A stretch of DNA of 64,000 bases from JBBREP01 sp038202885 (lineage in GTDB: Bacteria > Actinomycetota > Acidimicrobiia > IMCC26256 > PALSA-610), in the NCBI GenBank assembly GCA_038202885.1, contig JBBREP010000003.1:1-64000 (forward strand), written 5' to 3'. Each line of letters starts with the position of its first letter. Position 1 is the stretch's first letter. Positions 16,598 to 25,344 of this stretch are shown piece after piece. A model generated the notes under the pieces. That model saw only the letters and a list, made by a program, of their open reading frames with translations. It searched no databases and was not told the DNA's origin. The position numbers were made by a program, and so were the translations under genes.

Positions 16598-17944
16598 GTG
16601 ACCATCGCCGTCGTCGTGTTCACTCGCGATCTGCGGGTCCGGGACAATCCGGCCCTCGCCGCGGGGTGTCTCGCTCAGCACACGGTGCCGCTCTTCGTCG
16701 TCGACGACGCGGTTGTCGATCACACGATGAGCGCAAATCGGCTGGGTTTCCTTGCCGACGCGCTCGTCGATCTCGACGCCTCGCTGGGGCGACTCGGCGG
16801 CGCGTTGGTGATGCGCCGCGGGCGTTGGGTCGACGAAGTGATCGGCGTGGCGCGCGAGTGCGGCGCCGATGTCGTGCATCTCGCCGCAGACGTATCGCAC
16901 TACGCGCAGCGACGACGCATGGCCCTCAGCGCGGTTGCGCAGGACCGGGGCATCGCGGTCGTGACCCACCCAGGCATCACCGTGGTACCGCCCGGAGCGT
17001 TGCTGACCGGATCGGCCACGCCGTACCAGATGTTCACGCCCTACTACCGCCGTTGGCAAGTCGCGCCGTGGCGCGATCCCGTAGCGATCCCGAACGCGGT
17101 GTCGCTGCCGCGTGCGGTCGAGCCGGGTACACCGTCGGTAGTGGCCGACGTACGGCGCCCCGGTCTGTCGCCCGACGTCGTAGCGGGTGGTGAAAGCGTC
17201 GGGCTCGGTCGGTTGCGCGCGTGGGCGAGCGAAGACCTCGAACGCTACGAACAGATGCACGATGCAGTTGCCGATGACGCGACGTCGCGAATGTCGCCCT
17301 ACCTCCACATGGGTTGCCTCTCGCCGCTTGAGGTAGCGATCCGGTTGCGCGACCGCCCTGGAGGTGCGCCGTTCGTGCGGCAGCTGTGCTGGCGCGACTT
17401 CTTCCATAAGCTCCTCGCATCAAATCCCGCGTTGTCGTGGACCGATATGCGCCGTCGCGGCACGCCGAGCGGCGCGGCTGATGAGGCGTTCGAGGCATGG
17501 TGTGCTGGCCGGACTGGGTACCCGCTCGTCGATGCCGGGATGCGCCAGCTCCAGATGGAGGGTTTCATGCACAATCGGGTCCGGATGGTCGCGGCGTCGT
17601 TCCTCGTCAAGGACCTCGATGTGCCCTGGCAGTTCGGGGCGCGCCATTTCATGTCGCTGCTTGTCGACGGCGACATCGCGAACAATCAGTTGAATTGGCA
17701 ATGGGTCGCGGGCACCGGGACCGACGCCAACCCGCACCGGGTGTTCAACCCGATCCGCCAGTCGCAACGGTTCGATCCCGACGGCGCGTACATCCGCCGG
17801 TACGTCAGCGAGCTGGCCGACGTCGATACTGGACAGATCCACGACCCCAGCGATGTCGAGCGTGCTCGTTGTGGCTATCCGCCGAGGCTTGTCGATCACG
17901 CGTCGGCGATCGCCGCGTACCGAGCACGCCTCGAGACCGGTTGA
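16598..17944 (+). CDS. phrB: Deoxyribodipyrimidine photolyase / cryptochrome family
   Basis: A 448-aa flavoprotein that repairs UV-induced pyrimidine dimers with blue light (or a related cryptochrome). The N-terminal antenna domain starts VTIAVVVFTRDLRVRDNPAL. The C-terminal FAD domain shows LCWRDFFHKLL, GRTGYPLVDAGMRQLQMEGF, HNRVRMVAASFLVKDL, QLNWQWVAGTGTDANPHRVFNP, all strongly conserved in class I photolyases. I chose GTG 16598, which gives the standard antenna start; GTG 16547 would add 17 residues. It stands alone on the plus strand, about 4 kb from the CarH-type regulator; no copy of the TTTAG-N2-CTAAA palindrome was found in its promoter. Confidence 0.92.
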   Translation: MTIAVVVFTRDLRVRDNPALAAGCLAQHTVPLFVVDDAVVDHTMSANRLGFLADALVDLDASLGRLGGALVMRRGRWVDEVIGVARECGADVVHLAADVSHYAQRRRMALSAVAQDRGIAVVTHPGITVVPPGALLTGSATPYQMFTPYYRRWQVAPWRDPVAIPNAVSLPRAVEPGTPSVVADVRRPGLSPDVVAGGESVGLGRLRAWASEDLERYEQMHDAVADDATSRMSPYLHMGCLSPLEVAIRLRDRPGGAPFVRQLCWRDFFHKLLASNPALSWTDMRRRGTPSGAADEAFEAWCAGRTGYPLVDAGMRQLQMEGFMHNRVRMVAASFLVKDLDVPWQFGARHFMSLLVDGDIANNQLNWQWVAGTGTDANPHRVFNPIRQSQRFDPDGAYIRRYVSELADVDTGQIHDPSDVERARCGYPPRLVDHASAIAAYRARLETG

Positions 17945-17998
17945 ACTGGTGGCGTTCAGTGGTGCTCGGCCGGCAGCATCACGGTGGTTGGCGCCGGG

Positions 17999-19378
17999 TC
18001 ATCGCGCGGGGTCACCGCGCCGGGTCGCGGTCACCGGCACGCCTCCCGTCGGTCGGTTCACGACCATGCCGTACGGCGGAGGGATCGTTGGGGAGGCGAC
18101 GGCCACATCGAGGAGTTGCGCAAGCCGGGAGATGATCAACGTGAGCTCCATCTCGGCGAGGGCAAAGCCGATGCAATTGCGCGCGCCTCGACCGAACGGC
18201 ACCCACGCCGCTTGCATCGCGGTCGCCTGCGCATCGGTGGCGTCAATGTGGCGGTCGGGATCGAATCGTTCGGCGTCGGGCCAATGGCGCGGGTCGCGCC
18301 CGGCGAGATAGGGCGACCACAGGATCATGGAGCCCTTCTTGATCCGGTACGGACCGAGGTCGATGTCGCGCGTTGCCCGGCGGGGTGCGAACACACCAGG
18401 AGGGTGGAGCCGCAGCGACTCGCGCACGACGGCCGACGCGAAGGTGAGGTTGCGCATCGCCGCCGCGTCGGGTGCGTCGGCGCTCAAGACGGCGTCAGCC
18501 TCAGCGCGGAGTCGCTTCCACACGCCGGGCGTCGATGCGGCGCGCAGCACCGTCCATGCGAGTGCCGACGCGGTGGTGTCGTACCCAGCAGCGATGAGCG
18601 TGACGACCTGGTCACGGGTCTCGTCATCGGAAAGTGATTCGCTCGACGGGTCGTTGCCACCTCTGCCGTCGGCCTCCAGCAGCAGGTCGAGGATGTCGTT
18701 GCTCGCCCACGTCCCGTTGTCTGCGCGCCGCCGCGTGAGTTCGGCGGTGACGATCTGATCGAGACCGCGACGCCCATCGCGACAACGGGACCGCCGTGAG
18801 TGCGGGAAGGGGTGGGGCAGCTGGCGTACTCCAGATTGTTCGAGATATGTCTTTGCCGGTTCGATGAGGCGTTCGATGTCGTCGATCACATTCGCGCCGT
18901 CGCCGATGCCGCGGCCGAGGAGGGCCCGCACGACAACGTCGAGCACGAGCCGACGGCCGATCGGGAACAGATCGACCTGACGAGCCGATCCCGAGAACTC
19001 GTGTTGCACGGTCCGGTCGGTGGCCTGCACGATCATCGGCACGAGCGCGTCGAGCCGTCGGCGCGCGAACGCCGGCTGCACGACGCCGCGCCGACGTCGG
19101 TGCGCGTCGCCGTCGGAGACGATCATCGATCCGTCGCCAACGAAGAAGCTGAGGACGTTGAGGCGGTGTCCCCACTGGAACGCGTCCGTTGGCGTCGCAA
19201 AGAGGCTACGGAGATGTTCGGGATCGCCAATGACGACAATGGTCATCGGACCGATCCCAACTGCAAACGTGTAGCCCAACTCATTCGACAGCGCATCGAG
19301 CGTTGGACAAGGATCGGACGTGAGTCCGCGCGCGGCGCGCATCGTGGCTCGCAGCCCGGTTGGTCGCGGCGCACTCAT
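17999..19378 (-). CDS. Cytochrome P450
   Basis: A 459-aa heme-thiolate monooxygenase. All key motifs are visible: oxygen-activation helix LIAAGYDTTASALAW, the ExxR pair in VVRESLRLHPPG, PERF-like DAERFDPDRH, and the heme loop PFGRGARNCIGFALAEMEL with the Cys ligand. The order and the AGYDTT/ARNCIG sequences resemble bacterial fatty-acid-type hydroxylases (class with separate reductase). No ferredoxin or reductase gene is adjacent. I chose ATG 19378 (MSAPRPTG), giving normal length. It is divergent from a PAS-GAF-PP2C protein, with 138 bp between starts. Confidence 0.92.
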   Translation of the reverse strand: MSAPRPTGLRATMRAARGLTSDPCPTLDALSNELGYTFAVGIGPMTIVVIGDPEHLRSLFATPTDAFQWGHRLNVLSFFVGDGSMIVSDGDAHRRRRGVVQPAFARRRLDALVPMIVQATDRTVQHEFSGSARQVDLFPIGRRLVLDVVVRALLGRGIGDGANVIDDIERLIEPAKTYLEQSGVRQLPHPFPHSRRSRCRDGRRGLDQIVTAELTRRRADNGTWASNDILDLLLEADGRGGNDPSSESLSDDETRDQVVTLIAAGYDTTASALAWTVLRAASTPGVWKRLRAEADAVLSADAPDAAAMRNLTFASAVVRESLRLHPPGVFAPRRATRDIDLGPYRIKKGSMILWSPYLAGRDPRHWPDAERFDPDRHIDATDAQATAMQAAWVPFGRGARNCIGFALAEMELTLIISRLAQLLDVAVASPTIPPPYGMVVNRPTGGVPVTATRRGDPAR

Positions 19379-19516
19379 CGGAACTCCGACGGCGTCCACG
19401 GCGCTCGGCACCGCAGCAGCGTACGGTTCGAACGCGAACCAGATGGAATCCGCGCTGCCAGCGCCGAATCGCTCGACAAAATTCGGCGGCGGAAGCGGTT
19501 GGTACCCTGTGGTGCT

Positions 19517-21283
19517 GTGACATGGTTTGGACCGGCGTCGTCGGAGGACCTCGCCGAGCAACGCCGCATGGCGCAAGAGACGGCCGAGGTGGCAGCCCAT
19601 CTCGCGCTGGCGCTCGACGCGGGCGGGCTCGGGACATGGCGCTGGAACATCGCAACCGGCGAGACCTCGTGGGATCCGCGGCTCGAAGTGTTGTTCGGCC
19701 TCGAACCGGGCGGCTTCGACGGCACGTTCGACACCTACGTGTCGCTGCTGCATCCCGACGACCGCGCCTCGGTGCTCGGCGCGGTGCATGAGGCCGTGCG
19801 AGACCGAGCGAGCTATGTGGTGGAGCACCGCGTGGTCTGGCCCGACGGGTCAGTGCACTGGCTGCAAGGTAAAGGCGGCGTCATCATCGACGAACGCGGT
19901 GCCGTGACGGGAACGATGGGCTGTGTCGCCGACGTCACCGAGCACGTGCACGCCGCGTTGGAGCGCGAGCGAGCGATTGCGACCGCGCTCGAGTCCGCCG
20001 AGAAGGAGCGTCTCAGTGCGCAGCGACTCGAATTCCTTGGCTTGATCAATGATGCGCTCGCGCGTTCGGCGACGCGCGACGACGTGATGCGGAACGTCAC
20101 TCGCGCGGTGGTACCGACGTTGGGCGACTGGTGCTCCATCTTTGTCTTGCCCGCTCCTGACAGCACGGTTCCCGACATCGAGATCGCGCACGCAGATCCG
20201 GCGATGATGGCGTTCGCTCGCGAACTCAGGGAGCGCTTCCCGTACGACGCCGCGGCAACGAGGGGCGTCCCCGAAGTCATCCGAACCGGACGAAGTGAGT
20301 TCCATCCGGTGATCGACGAGCTGATCATCGCCGCGGCCGACGTGCCGAGCGAGGCCAAGGACGTGGTGCGATCGCTGGCGTTGCGCAGCGCGATCACCGT
20401 GCCGCTTGTCAAGCGCGGGCGCCAGATCGGCGCGTTGCAGTTCGTCAACACCGAGTCGAGTCGTTCGTACACAGCCGATGACCTCGCCCTGGCCAATGTG
20501 ATTGCCAGTCGGGTCGCATCGACGCTCGAGAATCGGAGGTTGGCCGAGCAGCAACGGAACATCGCCACGACGCTCCAGGCGAGCCTCCTGCCCGATGCGC
20601 TGCCCGCACTACCCGGTGCCGACATCGCGGTGCGGTATTGGGCTGCCGGAGAAGGCACGACCGTTGGGGGCGACTTCTACGACGTCTTCGATGTGGACGA
20701 TCATTGGGTTGCCGTGATCGGCGACGTGTGCGGCACCGGACCGGCCGCGGCGTCGCTCACTGCGCTCGCGCGCCACACGATTCGAGCCGCAGCCTGGAAC
20801 GGGAGCGATCCCGAGGCGGTGCTCGGACAACTCAACTATGCGGTGCTGCGCAGTGGAAAACGAACGTTCTGTACGGCTCTGTTCTGCACCTTGCGGCCGA
20901 CGCCGGCGGGGTACCGATTCACGGTGACCGCAGGCGGCCACCCGCTGCCGGTGATCGTGCGGGCCGATGGCAGGAGTGAGACATTCGGAACTCCGGGCTC
21001 GCTCCTCGGACTGTTTGGCGAATCGCGCTCCACCACCGTCTCGACGGACCTCAAAGTAGGCGACACGGTCATGCTCTACACCGACGGCATCACCGATCTG
21101 CGACCGCCCCACGACCTGAGTCCCGACGATGTCGAAGACATCGTGCGTCGCGCCGCAGGCCCGGCGGTCAGCGCTGACGAGGTGGCTGCGAACCTCGGCA
21201 CCGAGTTCGACACGAGGCTCGCGTTCACGGCCCGCAACGACGACATCGCGCTGCTCGTCGTGAAGATCACGTCACCCGCGTGA
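19517..21283 (+). CDS. PAS-GAF-SpoIIE (PP2C) serine phosphatase, RsbU-like
   Basis: A 588-aa cytosolic sensor phosphatase. A PAS/PAC domain (about residues 30-150, TWRWNIATGETSWDPRLEVLFGL, then GCVADVTEH) is followed by a GAF domain (160-330, LALRSAITVPLVKRGRQIGALQFVN) and a SpoIIE/PP2C catalytic domain (340-585). Metal-binding residues are seen in GGDFYDVF, GDVCGTGPAAA, LYTDGITDL and NDDIALLVV. Such proteins dephosphorylate STAS antagonists and switch on stress sigma factors; STAS and sigma genes follow within 2 kb. The start is GTG 19517 (VTWFGPASS); ATG 19568 is an alternative. A strong bidirectional terminator follows. Confidence 0.88.
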   Translation: MTWFGPASSEDLAEQRRMAQETAEVAAHLALALDAGGLGTWRWNIATGETSWDPRLEVLFGLEPGGFDGTFDTYVSLLHPDDRASVLGAVHEAVRDRASYVVEHRVVWPDGSVHWLQGKGGVIIDERGAVTGTMGCVADVTEHVHAALERERAIATALESAEKERLSAQRLEFLGLINDALARSATRDDVMRNVTRAVVPTLGDWCSIFVLPAPDSTVPDIEIAHADPAMMAFARELRERFPYDAAATRGVPEVIRTGRSEFHPVIDELIIAAADVPSEAKDVVRSLALRSAITVPLVKRGRQIGALQFVNTESSRSYTADDLALANVIASRVASTLENRRLAEQQRNIATTLQASLLPDALPALPGADIAVRYWAAGEGTTVGGDFYDVFDVDDHWVAVIGDVCGTGPAAASLTALARHTIRAAAWNGSDPEAVLGQLNYAVLRSGKRTFCTALFCTLRPTPAGYRFTVTAGGHPLPVIVRADGRSETFGTPGSLLGLFGESRSTTVSTDLKVGDTVMLYTDGITDLRPPHDLSPDDVEDIVRRAAGPAVSADEVAANLGTEFDTRLAFTARNDDIALLVVKITSPA

Positions 21284-21298
21284 GTCGCTCGGCCGCGC

Positions 21299-21329
21299 GA
21301 TGATGCCCCGGTCGAACCGGGGCATCATC
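21299..21329. terminator. Bidirectional terminator hairpin
   Basis: A perfect 14-bp stem (21299-21312 with 21316-21329) and a CGA loop, 15 bp after the phosphatase stop and 83 bp beyond the stop of the convergent csbD-like gene. No T-run on either side. Confidence 0.75.
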
Positions 21330-21412
21330 ACTCTTGTCCTGTACATGAGCGAGTGGAGTGCGCGCCGGCTCAGTTGCTGTCGCCGGCGCAGTCCGCCGCT
21401 GCGGGCCTGCGA

Positions 21413-21601
21413 TCAGCTCGTGGCCTTGTCCTTGACGGCGTCGATCTTGTCCTCGACCCAGTCCTTGGTGTCGCCCAGCTTCTCCTTGATCTTGCCCGTC
21501 AGTTGGTCGGCCTTGCCCTCGCGCTGCAACTTCGTGTTGTCGGTGAGGTCGCCCGCGGCTTGCTTGGCGCGGCCCTTGAGGTCGTCGGTGTTTGCGTCCA
21601 T
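21413..21601 (-). CDS. CsbD family stress protein
   Basis: A 62-aa charged, helical protein of the CsbD family: MDANTDDLKGRAKQAAGDLT, followed by GKADQLTGKIKEKLGDTKDW, matches the family from end to end. CsbD-type genes belong to the general-stress (sigma B) regulon in Bacillus; the exact role is unknown. I chose ATG 21601, which has GAGGAG 8 nt upstream; an in-frame longer form has no such site. Its position beside a sigma-B-like regulatory block suggests it is a target of that block. Confidence 0.88.
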   Translation of the reverse strand: MDANTDDLKGRAKQAAGDLTDNTKLQREGKADQLTGKIKEKLGDTKDWVEDKIDAVKDKATS

Positions 21602-21768
21602 GATGATGGCTCCTCGGTTGGCGGTGTGCTTGTACGCACCGTCTACCCGCATGGTGTGGACACGAACCCGCCCAACCAACAAAACCCGGCGAGATCCTCA
21701 GCACAGTTTCAGCGTTGCGCGCAATGGGTACACCGCGGCGATAGCCGTCGAGTCCTGTGTAAAACTCT

Positions 21769-21802
21769 CTGTAACGCCCTCAGTAAAGCCCTCAGGCAAA
21801 GG
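21769..21802. repeat. 12-bp imperfect tandem repeat in ferritin promoter region
   Basis: CTGTAACGCCCT (21769-21780) and CAGTAAAGCCCT (21781-21792), followed by a weaker third copy, lie just upstream of the ribosome-binding site of the ferritin-like gene within the 210-bp gap 21602-21811. They may be regulatory or just a duplication. Confidence 0.5.
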
Positions 21803-21811
21803 AAAGTATTC

Positions 21812-22126
21812 ATGCCAGCGAGTACCACGTTGCACGAAACCGCCGACGCGCTCGGTGCCGACGTCATCGAACGCCACCGTGCGATCGTCTCGATCGGCGA
21901 AGAGCTCGAAGCAGTCGACTGGTACGACCAGCGCGCCGCGGCAACAAACGATCCCGAGTTGCGGGCCGTGCTCGAGCACAACCGCGACGAAGAAAAGGAG
22001 CACGCCATGATGACGCTCGAATGGTTGCGGCGCCACGATCCGGCGCTCGACCGCCACATGCGCACCTACCTCTTCACGAGCGGCCCGATCACCGAAATCG
22101 AAAAGTCCGCGGACACCGGGGACTAG
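21812..22126 (+). CDS. Encapsulated-ferritin (EncFtn)-like protein
   Basis: A 104-aa helical protein matching the half-ferritin EncFtn family, which forms ferroxidase sites at subunit interfaces and normally works inside encapsulin nanocompartments. The ligand set can be read from the sequence: Glu30, Glu31, Glu33 and Trp37-Tyr38 in GEELEAVDWY, then Glu61 and His64 in NRDEEKEHAMM, equal to Glu31/32/34, Trp38/Tyr39, Glu62 and His65 of Rhodospirillum EncFtn. The C-terminus (EIEKSADTGD) has no obvious encapsulin-targeting peptide, and no shell gene follows. AAAGGAAAG lies about 7 nt before ATG 21812. Next downstream are sigma-control genes. Confidence 0.85.
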   Translation: MPASTTLHETADALGADVIERHRAIVSIGEELEAVDWYDQRAAATNDPELRAVLEHNRDEEKEHAMMTLEWLRRHDPALDRHMRTYLFTSGPITEIEKSADTGD

Positions 22127-22209
22127 GACAGCGACCGCATACACCGACCACGCGGGGTTTGACGTGGCTTCGACCTTGGGTAGACAGCCCCCGGAGGAGG
22201 GCGTGAACG

Positions 22210-22596
22210 ATGGACGACCACGACACGAGCGGCGCGGCCCGTGCGCACGACAACGACCTGCGGCTTGTTATCGAGCGGCATGGGGCGGCGGCGGTCGTGC
22301 GGGTGAGCGGTGAGCTCGACGCGTACCGGGCGCCAGAACTCGAAGATCTCGGCGCTGAGCTGTTGGCCGACGGGGTCGACAGTTTGGTGCTCAACATGGC
22401 CGCCGCGACGTTCCTCGACTCGTCTGGCTTGCGTGCGATGGTCACGCTGCGCGATCGGATGGTGCATGCCGAGGGCGAGTTTGCGCTGATGGATCCGACC
22501 GAGGCCGTACGTCGGCTCCTGTCGATCACCGGCCTCGACCAGGAATTCGTCGTCGAATTCTCCGACCGCGATCGCGACGCGCCCCGCCCGTCGTGA
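22210..22596 (+). CDS. STAS-domain anti-sigma factor antagonist
   Basis: A 128-aa SpoIIAA/RsbV-like protein. The STAS fold is clear: VVRVSGELDAYRAPELEDL, then LVLNMAAATFLDSSGLRAM with the phosphorylatable Ser in the DSSG loop (near residue 75), ending with DPTEAVRRLLSITGLDQEFVV. In such modules the unphosphorylated form binds the anti-sigma kinase and frees the sigma factor. It is the first gene of a run with an RsbW-like protein and the sigma factor on the same strand. Confidence 0.88.
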   Translation: MDDHDTSGAARAHDNDLRLVIERHGAAAVVRVSGELDAYRAPELEDLGAELLADGVDSLVLNMAAATFLDSSGLRAMVTLRDRMVHAEGEFALMDPTEAVRRLLSITGLDQEFVVEFSDRDRDAPRPS

Positions 22597-22612
22597 GCGA
22601 AAGGGCAGCGTG

Positions 22613-23023
22613 ATGGATGCGATGATCGACACCGACGCCGCGAGCAACACCGCGACTGAGGTGCGCTTGTCCGTACCCCGTTCGCTTGAGTATGTGCCGT
22701 TGGCACGCGTCACCGTCGCGGCCTACGCGGCGCGGCTCGGCTTCGACATCGAAGAGATCGAAGACGGCCGCATCGCGGTCGACGAGCTGGCGCGTATTCT
22801 TGTCGAAGTGGGTGACGGGGCCACGCTCGATCTGTCGTTGCGCGGTTCGGGGTTGCGCCTCGCGATCGCGGGTAGCACGACATGTCCGCGCGACGCCGCC
22901 GCCCCGCAGCTCGACCCCATCACAGTGCAGATCCTGAGCGCCATTGCGCACGACTACCAGATCGGCATCGACAGCGGGACCGCGTGGTTCCGAGCAACGC
23001 TCCTCGGATCGTCTGAGCAATGA
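22613..23023 (+). CDS. Degenerate RsbW-like (anti-sigma kinase fold) protein
   Basis: A 136-aa protein between a STAS antagonist and the sigma factor, the normal place of the anti-sigma kinase RsbW. Its order of strands and helices (VRLSVPRSLEYVPLARVTVA, then IAVDELARILVEVGDG) fits an HATPase_c fold. However, the N-box Asn is missing (VDELARIL) and no DxGxG or GxG lid motif is visible. It probably binds the sigma factor without ATP-dependent phosphorylation, or is divergent. GTG 22610 is an alternative start. The stop (23021-23023) is one base from the sigma ATG, so coupling is likely. Confidence 0.65.
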   Translation: MDAMIDTDAASNTATEVRLSVPRSLEYVPLARVTVAAYAARLGFDIEEIEDGRIAVDELARILVEVGDGATLDLSLRGSGLRLAIAGSTTCPRDAAAPQLDPITVQILSAIAHDYQIGIDSGTAWFRATLLGSSEQ

Positions 23024-23024
23024 C

Positions 23025-23792
23025 ATGTCTGTTCCGGTCGATCCCGATACACGGGCCGCGCTGAGAGCGAAGTTCGTCGAGTACCAAAAAACCCGTGACC
23101 GCACGCAGCGCAACGAGCTGATCGACGCGCACCGTCCGCTCGCGGCCCATTTCGCGCAACGGTACGCCAATCGCGGCGAACCGTTCGACGATCTGCTCCA
23201 GGTCGCCTTTCTCGGCATGCTCAAGGCCGTCGAGCGTTTCGATCCGGCGCGCAACATCGAATTCTCGACGTTCGCCGGTGCGACGATCGAGGGCGAATTG
23301 AAGCGGCATTTCCGCGACCGGACGTGGTCGGTACGCGTGCCACGTCGCACCCAGGAACTCCATGTACGCCTCCCGGCGGCGAGCAGCCGATTGACCCAGA
23401 CGCTGCATCGAGCCCCGACCCTCGCGGAGTTGGCGGAAGACCTCGATGCCACGGCCGACGAGGTGCTCCAGGCGATGGAAGCTGCGGGCGCCTACCGCAG
23501 CGCATCGCTCGACGCTCGCAGCGCCGGTGATCGTGATGCGCTTGGCCTCGACCGATCGCTCGGCGTGGTCGACGCCAACTTCGACATCACCGAACACCGC
23601 ATCCTCGTCCAGGACTTGTTGGCTGGGCTCCCCGAACGCGAGCGATCGATCGTTGCGCTGCGCTTTTTCGACGAGCTCTCGCAGTCAGAAATTGCCGAGC
23701 GCATCGGCGTCAGCCAGATGCACATCTCGCGCCTGCTGGCCCGCACGCTGAGCGCGCTGCGCGAACGTCTGGGCGAGGACACGCCGCCATGA
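23025..23792 (+). CDS. SigB/SigF/FliA-type RNA polymerase sigma factor
   Basis: A 255-aa sigma-70 group 3 factor. Region 2 is seen in HRPLAAHFAQRYANRGEPFDDLLQVA then FDPARNIEFSTFAGATIEGELKRHFRD, with the typical RVPRRTQEL start of region 3. Region 4 has LPERERSIVALRFFDELSQSEIAERIGVSQMHISRLLARTL, the HTH that contacts the -35 element. Such factors control general stress in actinobacteria. The start at 23025 immediately follows the RsbW-like stop, so translation is coupled. Trehalose synthesis follows 46 bp on, a likely target or co-transcribed gene. Confidence 0.92.
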   Translation: MSVPVDPDTRAALRAKFVEYQKTRDRTQRNELIDAHRPLAAHFAQRYANRGEPFDDLLQVAFLGMLKAVERFDPARNIEFSTFAGATIEGELKRHFRDRTWSVRVPRRTQELHVRLPAASSRLTQTLHRAPTLAELAEDLDATADEVLQAMEAAGAYRSASLDARSAGDRDALGLDRSLGVVDANFDITEHRILVQDLLAGLPERERSIVALRFFDELSQSEIAERIGVSQMHISRLLARTLSALRERLGEDTPP

Positions 23793-23838
23793 TGCGCGCG
23801 GCCGGCGTCGGACCGATTCGAGAGCGGGAGCATCGGCG

Positions 23839-25344
23839 ATGAAGGTGCAACCCGAACTCATCCTCGTGTCGCATCGAGGGCCGGTCCGTTTCGATCCGGT
23901 GCCCCAGCGAGCCGGCGGCGGCCTCGTGACGGCGCTGACCGATCTCGTGCGCCACTCCTCGCGCACGACGTGGGTGTGCGCGGCGACGACCGAGGCCGAA
24001 CGCAAGATCGCCGTCGAGCACGAGTCCGTCGATGTGATGCTGGCGGATACGAGTGGCGACGGCGACGGCGACGATGCGCGCTGCCACGTGCGGTTCGTCG
24101 TCACCGATCCAGAACAGCACCATCGCTTCTACGCGGTGATCGCAAACCCGATGCTGTGGTTTGTCCAGCACGGGCTGTGGGATCACACGCGTTCGCCGAT
24201 GATCGGTGCGACCGAAATGCACGCGTGGCACGAGGGCTATCTCCCTGTGAACGAGGCGTTCGCGGAAGCGGTTGGCGAGGTCGCGGCGCGGGCCACCGGC
24301 GACGCGGTGGTGATGGTGCACGACTATCACTTCTACACACTGCCGCGAGCGTTGCGCGCCCGTGGTGTGCGCCAGGTGGTGCACTTCTTCGTGCACATTC
24401 CCTGGCCGGCCGCCGATGCGTGGCGCACGCTGCCGCCCGAAATGCGTGACGCGATTGTCGAAGGACTGTTGCACGCCGATGTCGTGGGTTTCCACACCGA
24501 GCGTTACGCGCGCAACTTCCTCGCTACGTGCGCTGATCTCCTGCGCCTCGAGGTGAACTGGCACGACGGCACCGTGCGATACGAGGGGCGCGTCGTCGCG
24601 ATCCGCTTCTACCCGATCTCCGTCGATGCCGCGTCGCTGCGTGCCTTGGCTTCCACTCCTGAGGCGTCCGAGCAACGCGCCGCGCTCATCGCGGCGCGTT
24701 CCGAGCGCATGATCCTGCGCGTCGACCGCGCCGACGCGTCGAAGAACATCTTGCGAGGCTTCGTCGCGTTCGATCGGCTCTGCGAGCTGCATCCCGAAGT
24801 GTGCGGGAAGGTGACGTTCCTTGCGCTCTTGCAACCGACGCGGGAGGACGTACGGGAATACCGCGACTATCGCACCGAGATCGAGCAGGTCGCAAAGGAG
24901 ATCAACGGCAGGTGGGCGGCCGCCGGTTGGTTGCCTATCGATCTGCGGTTCGCGGAGAACCTGCCGCTGGCCGTCGCTGCGTACCAAGAGTTCGACGTGT
25001 TGATGGTGAACGCGCTCGCCGACGGTATGAACCTCGTGGCCAAGGAGGCGCTCCTCGTCAATGAACGCTACGGCGTCCTTGCCCTGTCGGAGTTGGCCGG
25101 AGCGCACGAGGAACTTGGCGCCGTCGCGGTGACGCTGTATCCGTTCGACATCGAACAGCAGGCCGAAGCGTTGTGGCTCGCGCTCACGATGACCGACATG
25201 GAGCGCAAGGAACGCCACGACGCCGGCGTCGACATCGTGACAACAAACAACGTGGCGAAGTGGCTCGATCGCCAGCTCGACGATCTCGCCGAGGTGCGTC
25301 GCTCAGCCCGTGCGATCACGGACCCACAGCCGGCGCGAGCGTGA
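23839..25344 (+). CDS. otsA: Trehalose-6-phosphate synthase (GT20)
   Basis: A 501-aa glycosyltransferase that makes trehalose-6-phosphate from UDP-glucose and glucose-6-phosphate; no phosphatase gene (otsB) is seen nearby. Family marks are LILVSHRGPVRF and RAGGGLVTAL at the N-terminus, VMVHDYHFYTLP near 155, FVHIPWPAADAWRTLP, GFHTERYARNFL, the donor site RVDRADASKNILRGF and LADGMNLVAKEAL. The Arg-x-Lys spacing in the donor site is three residues longer than in E. coli OtsA (RLDYSK), a feature of a second actinobacterial clade; a related glucosylglycerol-type activity cannot be excluded. The 3' end overlaps a convergent gene by 29 bp. Confidence 0.85.
   Translation: MKVQPELILVSHRGPVRFDPVPQRAGGGLVTALTDLVRHSSRTTWVCAATTEAERKIAVEHESVDVMLADTSGDGDGDDARCHVRFVVTDPEQHHRFYAVIANPMLWFVQHGLWDHTRSPMIGATEMHAWHEGYLPVNEAFAEAVGEVAARATGDAVVMVHDYHFYTLPRALRARGVRQVVHFFVHIPWPAADAWRTLPPEMRDAIVEGLLHADVVGFHTERYARNFLATCADLLRLEVNWHDGTVRYEGRVVAIRFYPISVDAASLRALASTPEASEQRAALIAARSERMILRVDRADASKNILRGFVAFDRLCELHPEVCGKVTFLALLQPTREDVREYRDYRTEIEQVAKEINGRWAAAGWLPIDLRFAENLPLAVAAYQEFDVLMVNALADGMNLVAKEALLVNERYGVLALSELAGAHEELGAVAVTLYPFDIEQQAEALWLALTMTDMERKERHDAGVDIVTTNNVAKWLDRQLDDLAEVRRSARAITDPQPARA

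Noticed and set aside
22613..23023. Calling this gene a normal RsbW kinase
   Set aside because: Position fits, but N-box Asn and the glycine-rich ATP motifs are missing, so only a degenerate fold is claimed.
23710..25218. A 502-aa open frame on the minus strand opposite otsA
   Set aside because: It mirrors the coding strand of otsA and the sigma factor; its composition is His/Arg-rich and shows no family motif, whereas the plus-strand proteins are clearly real.
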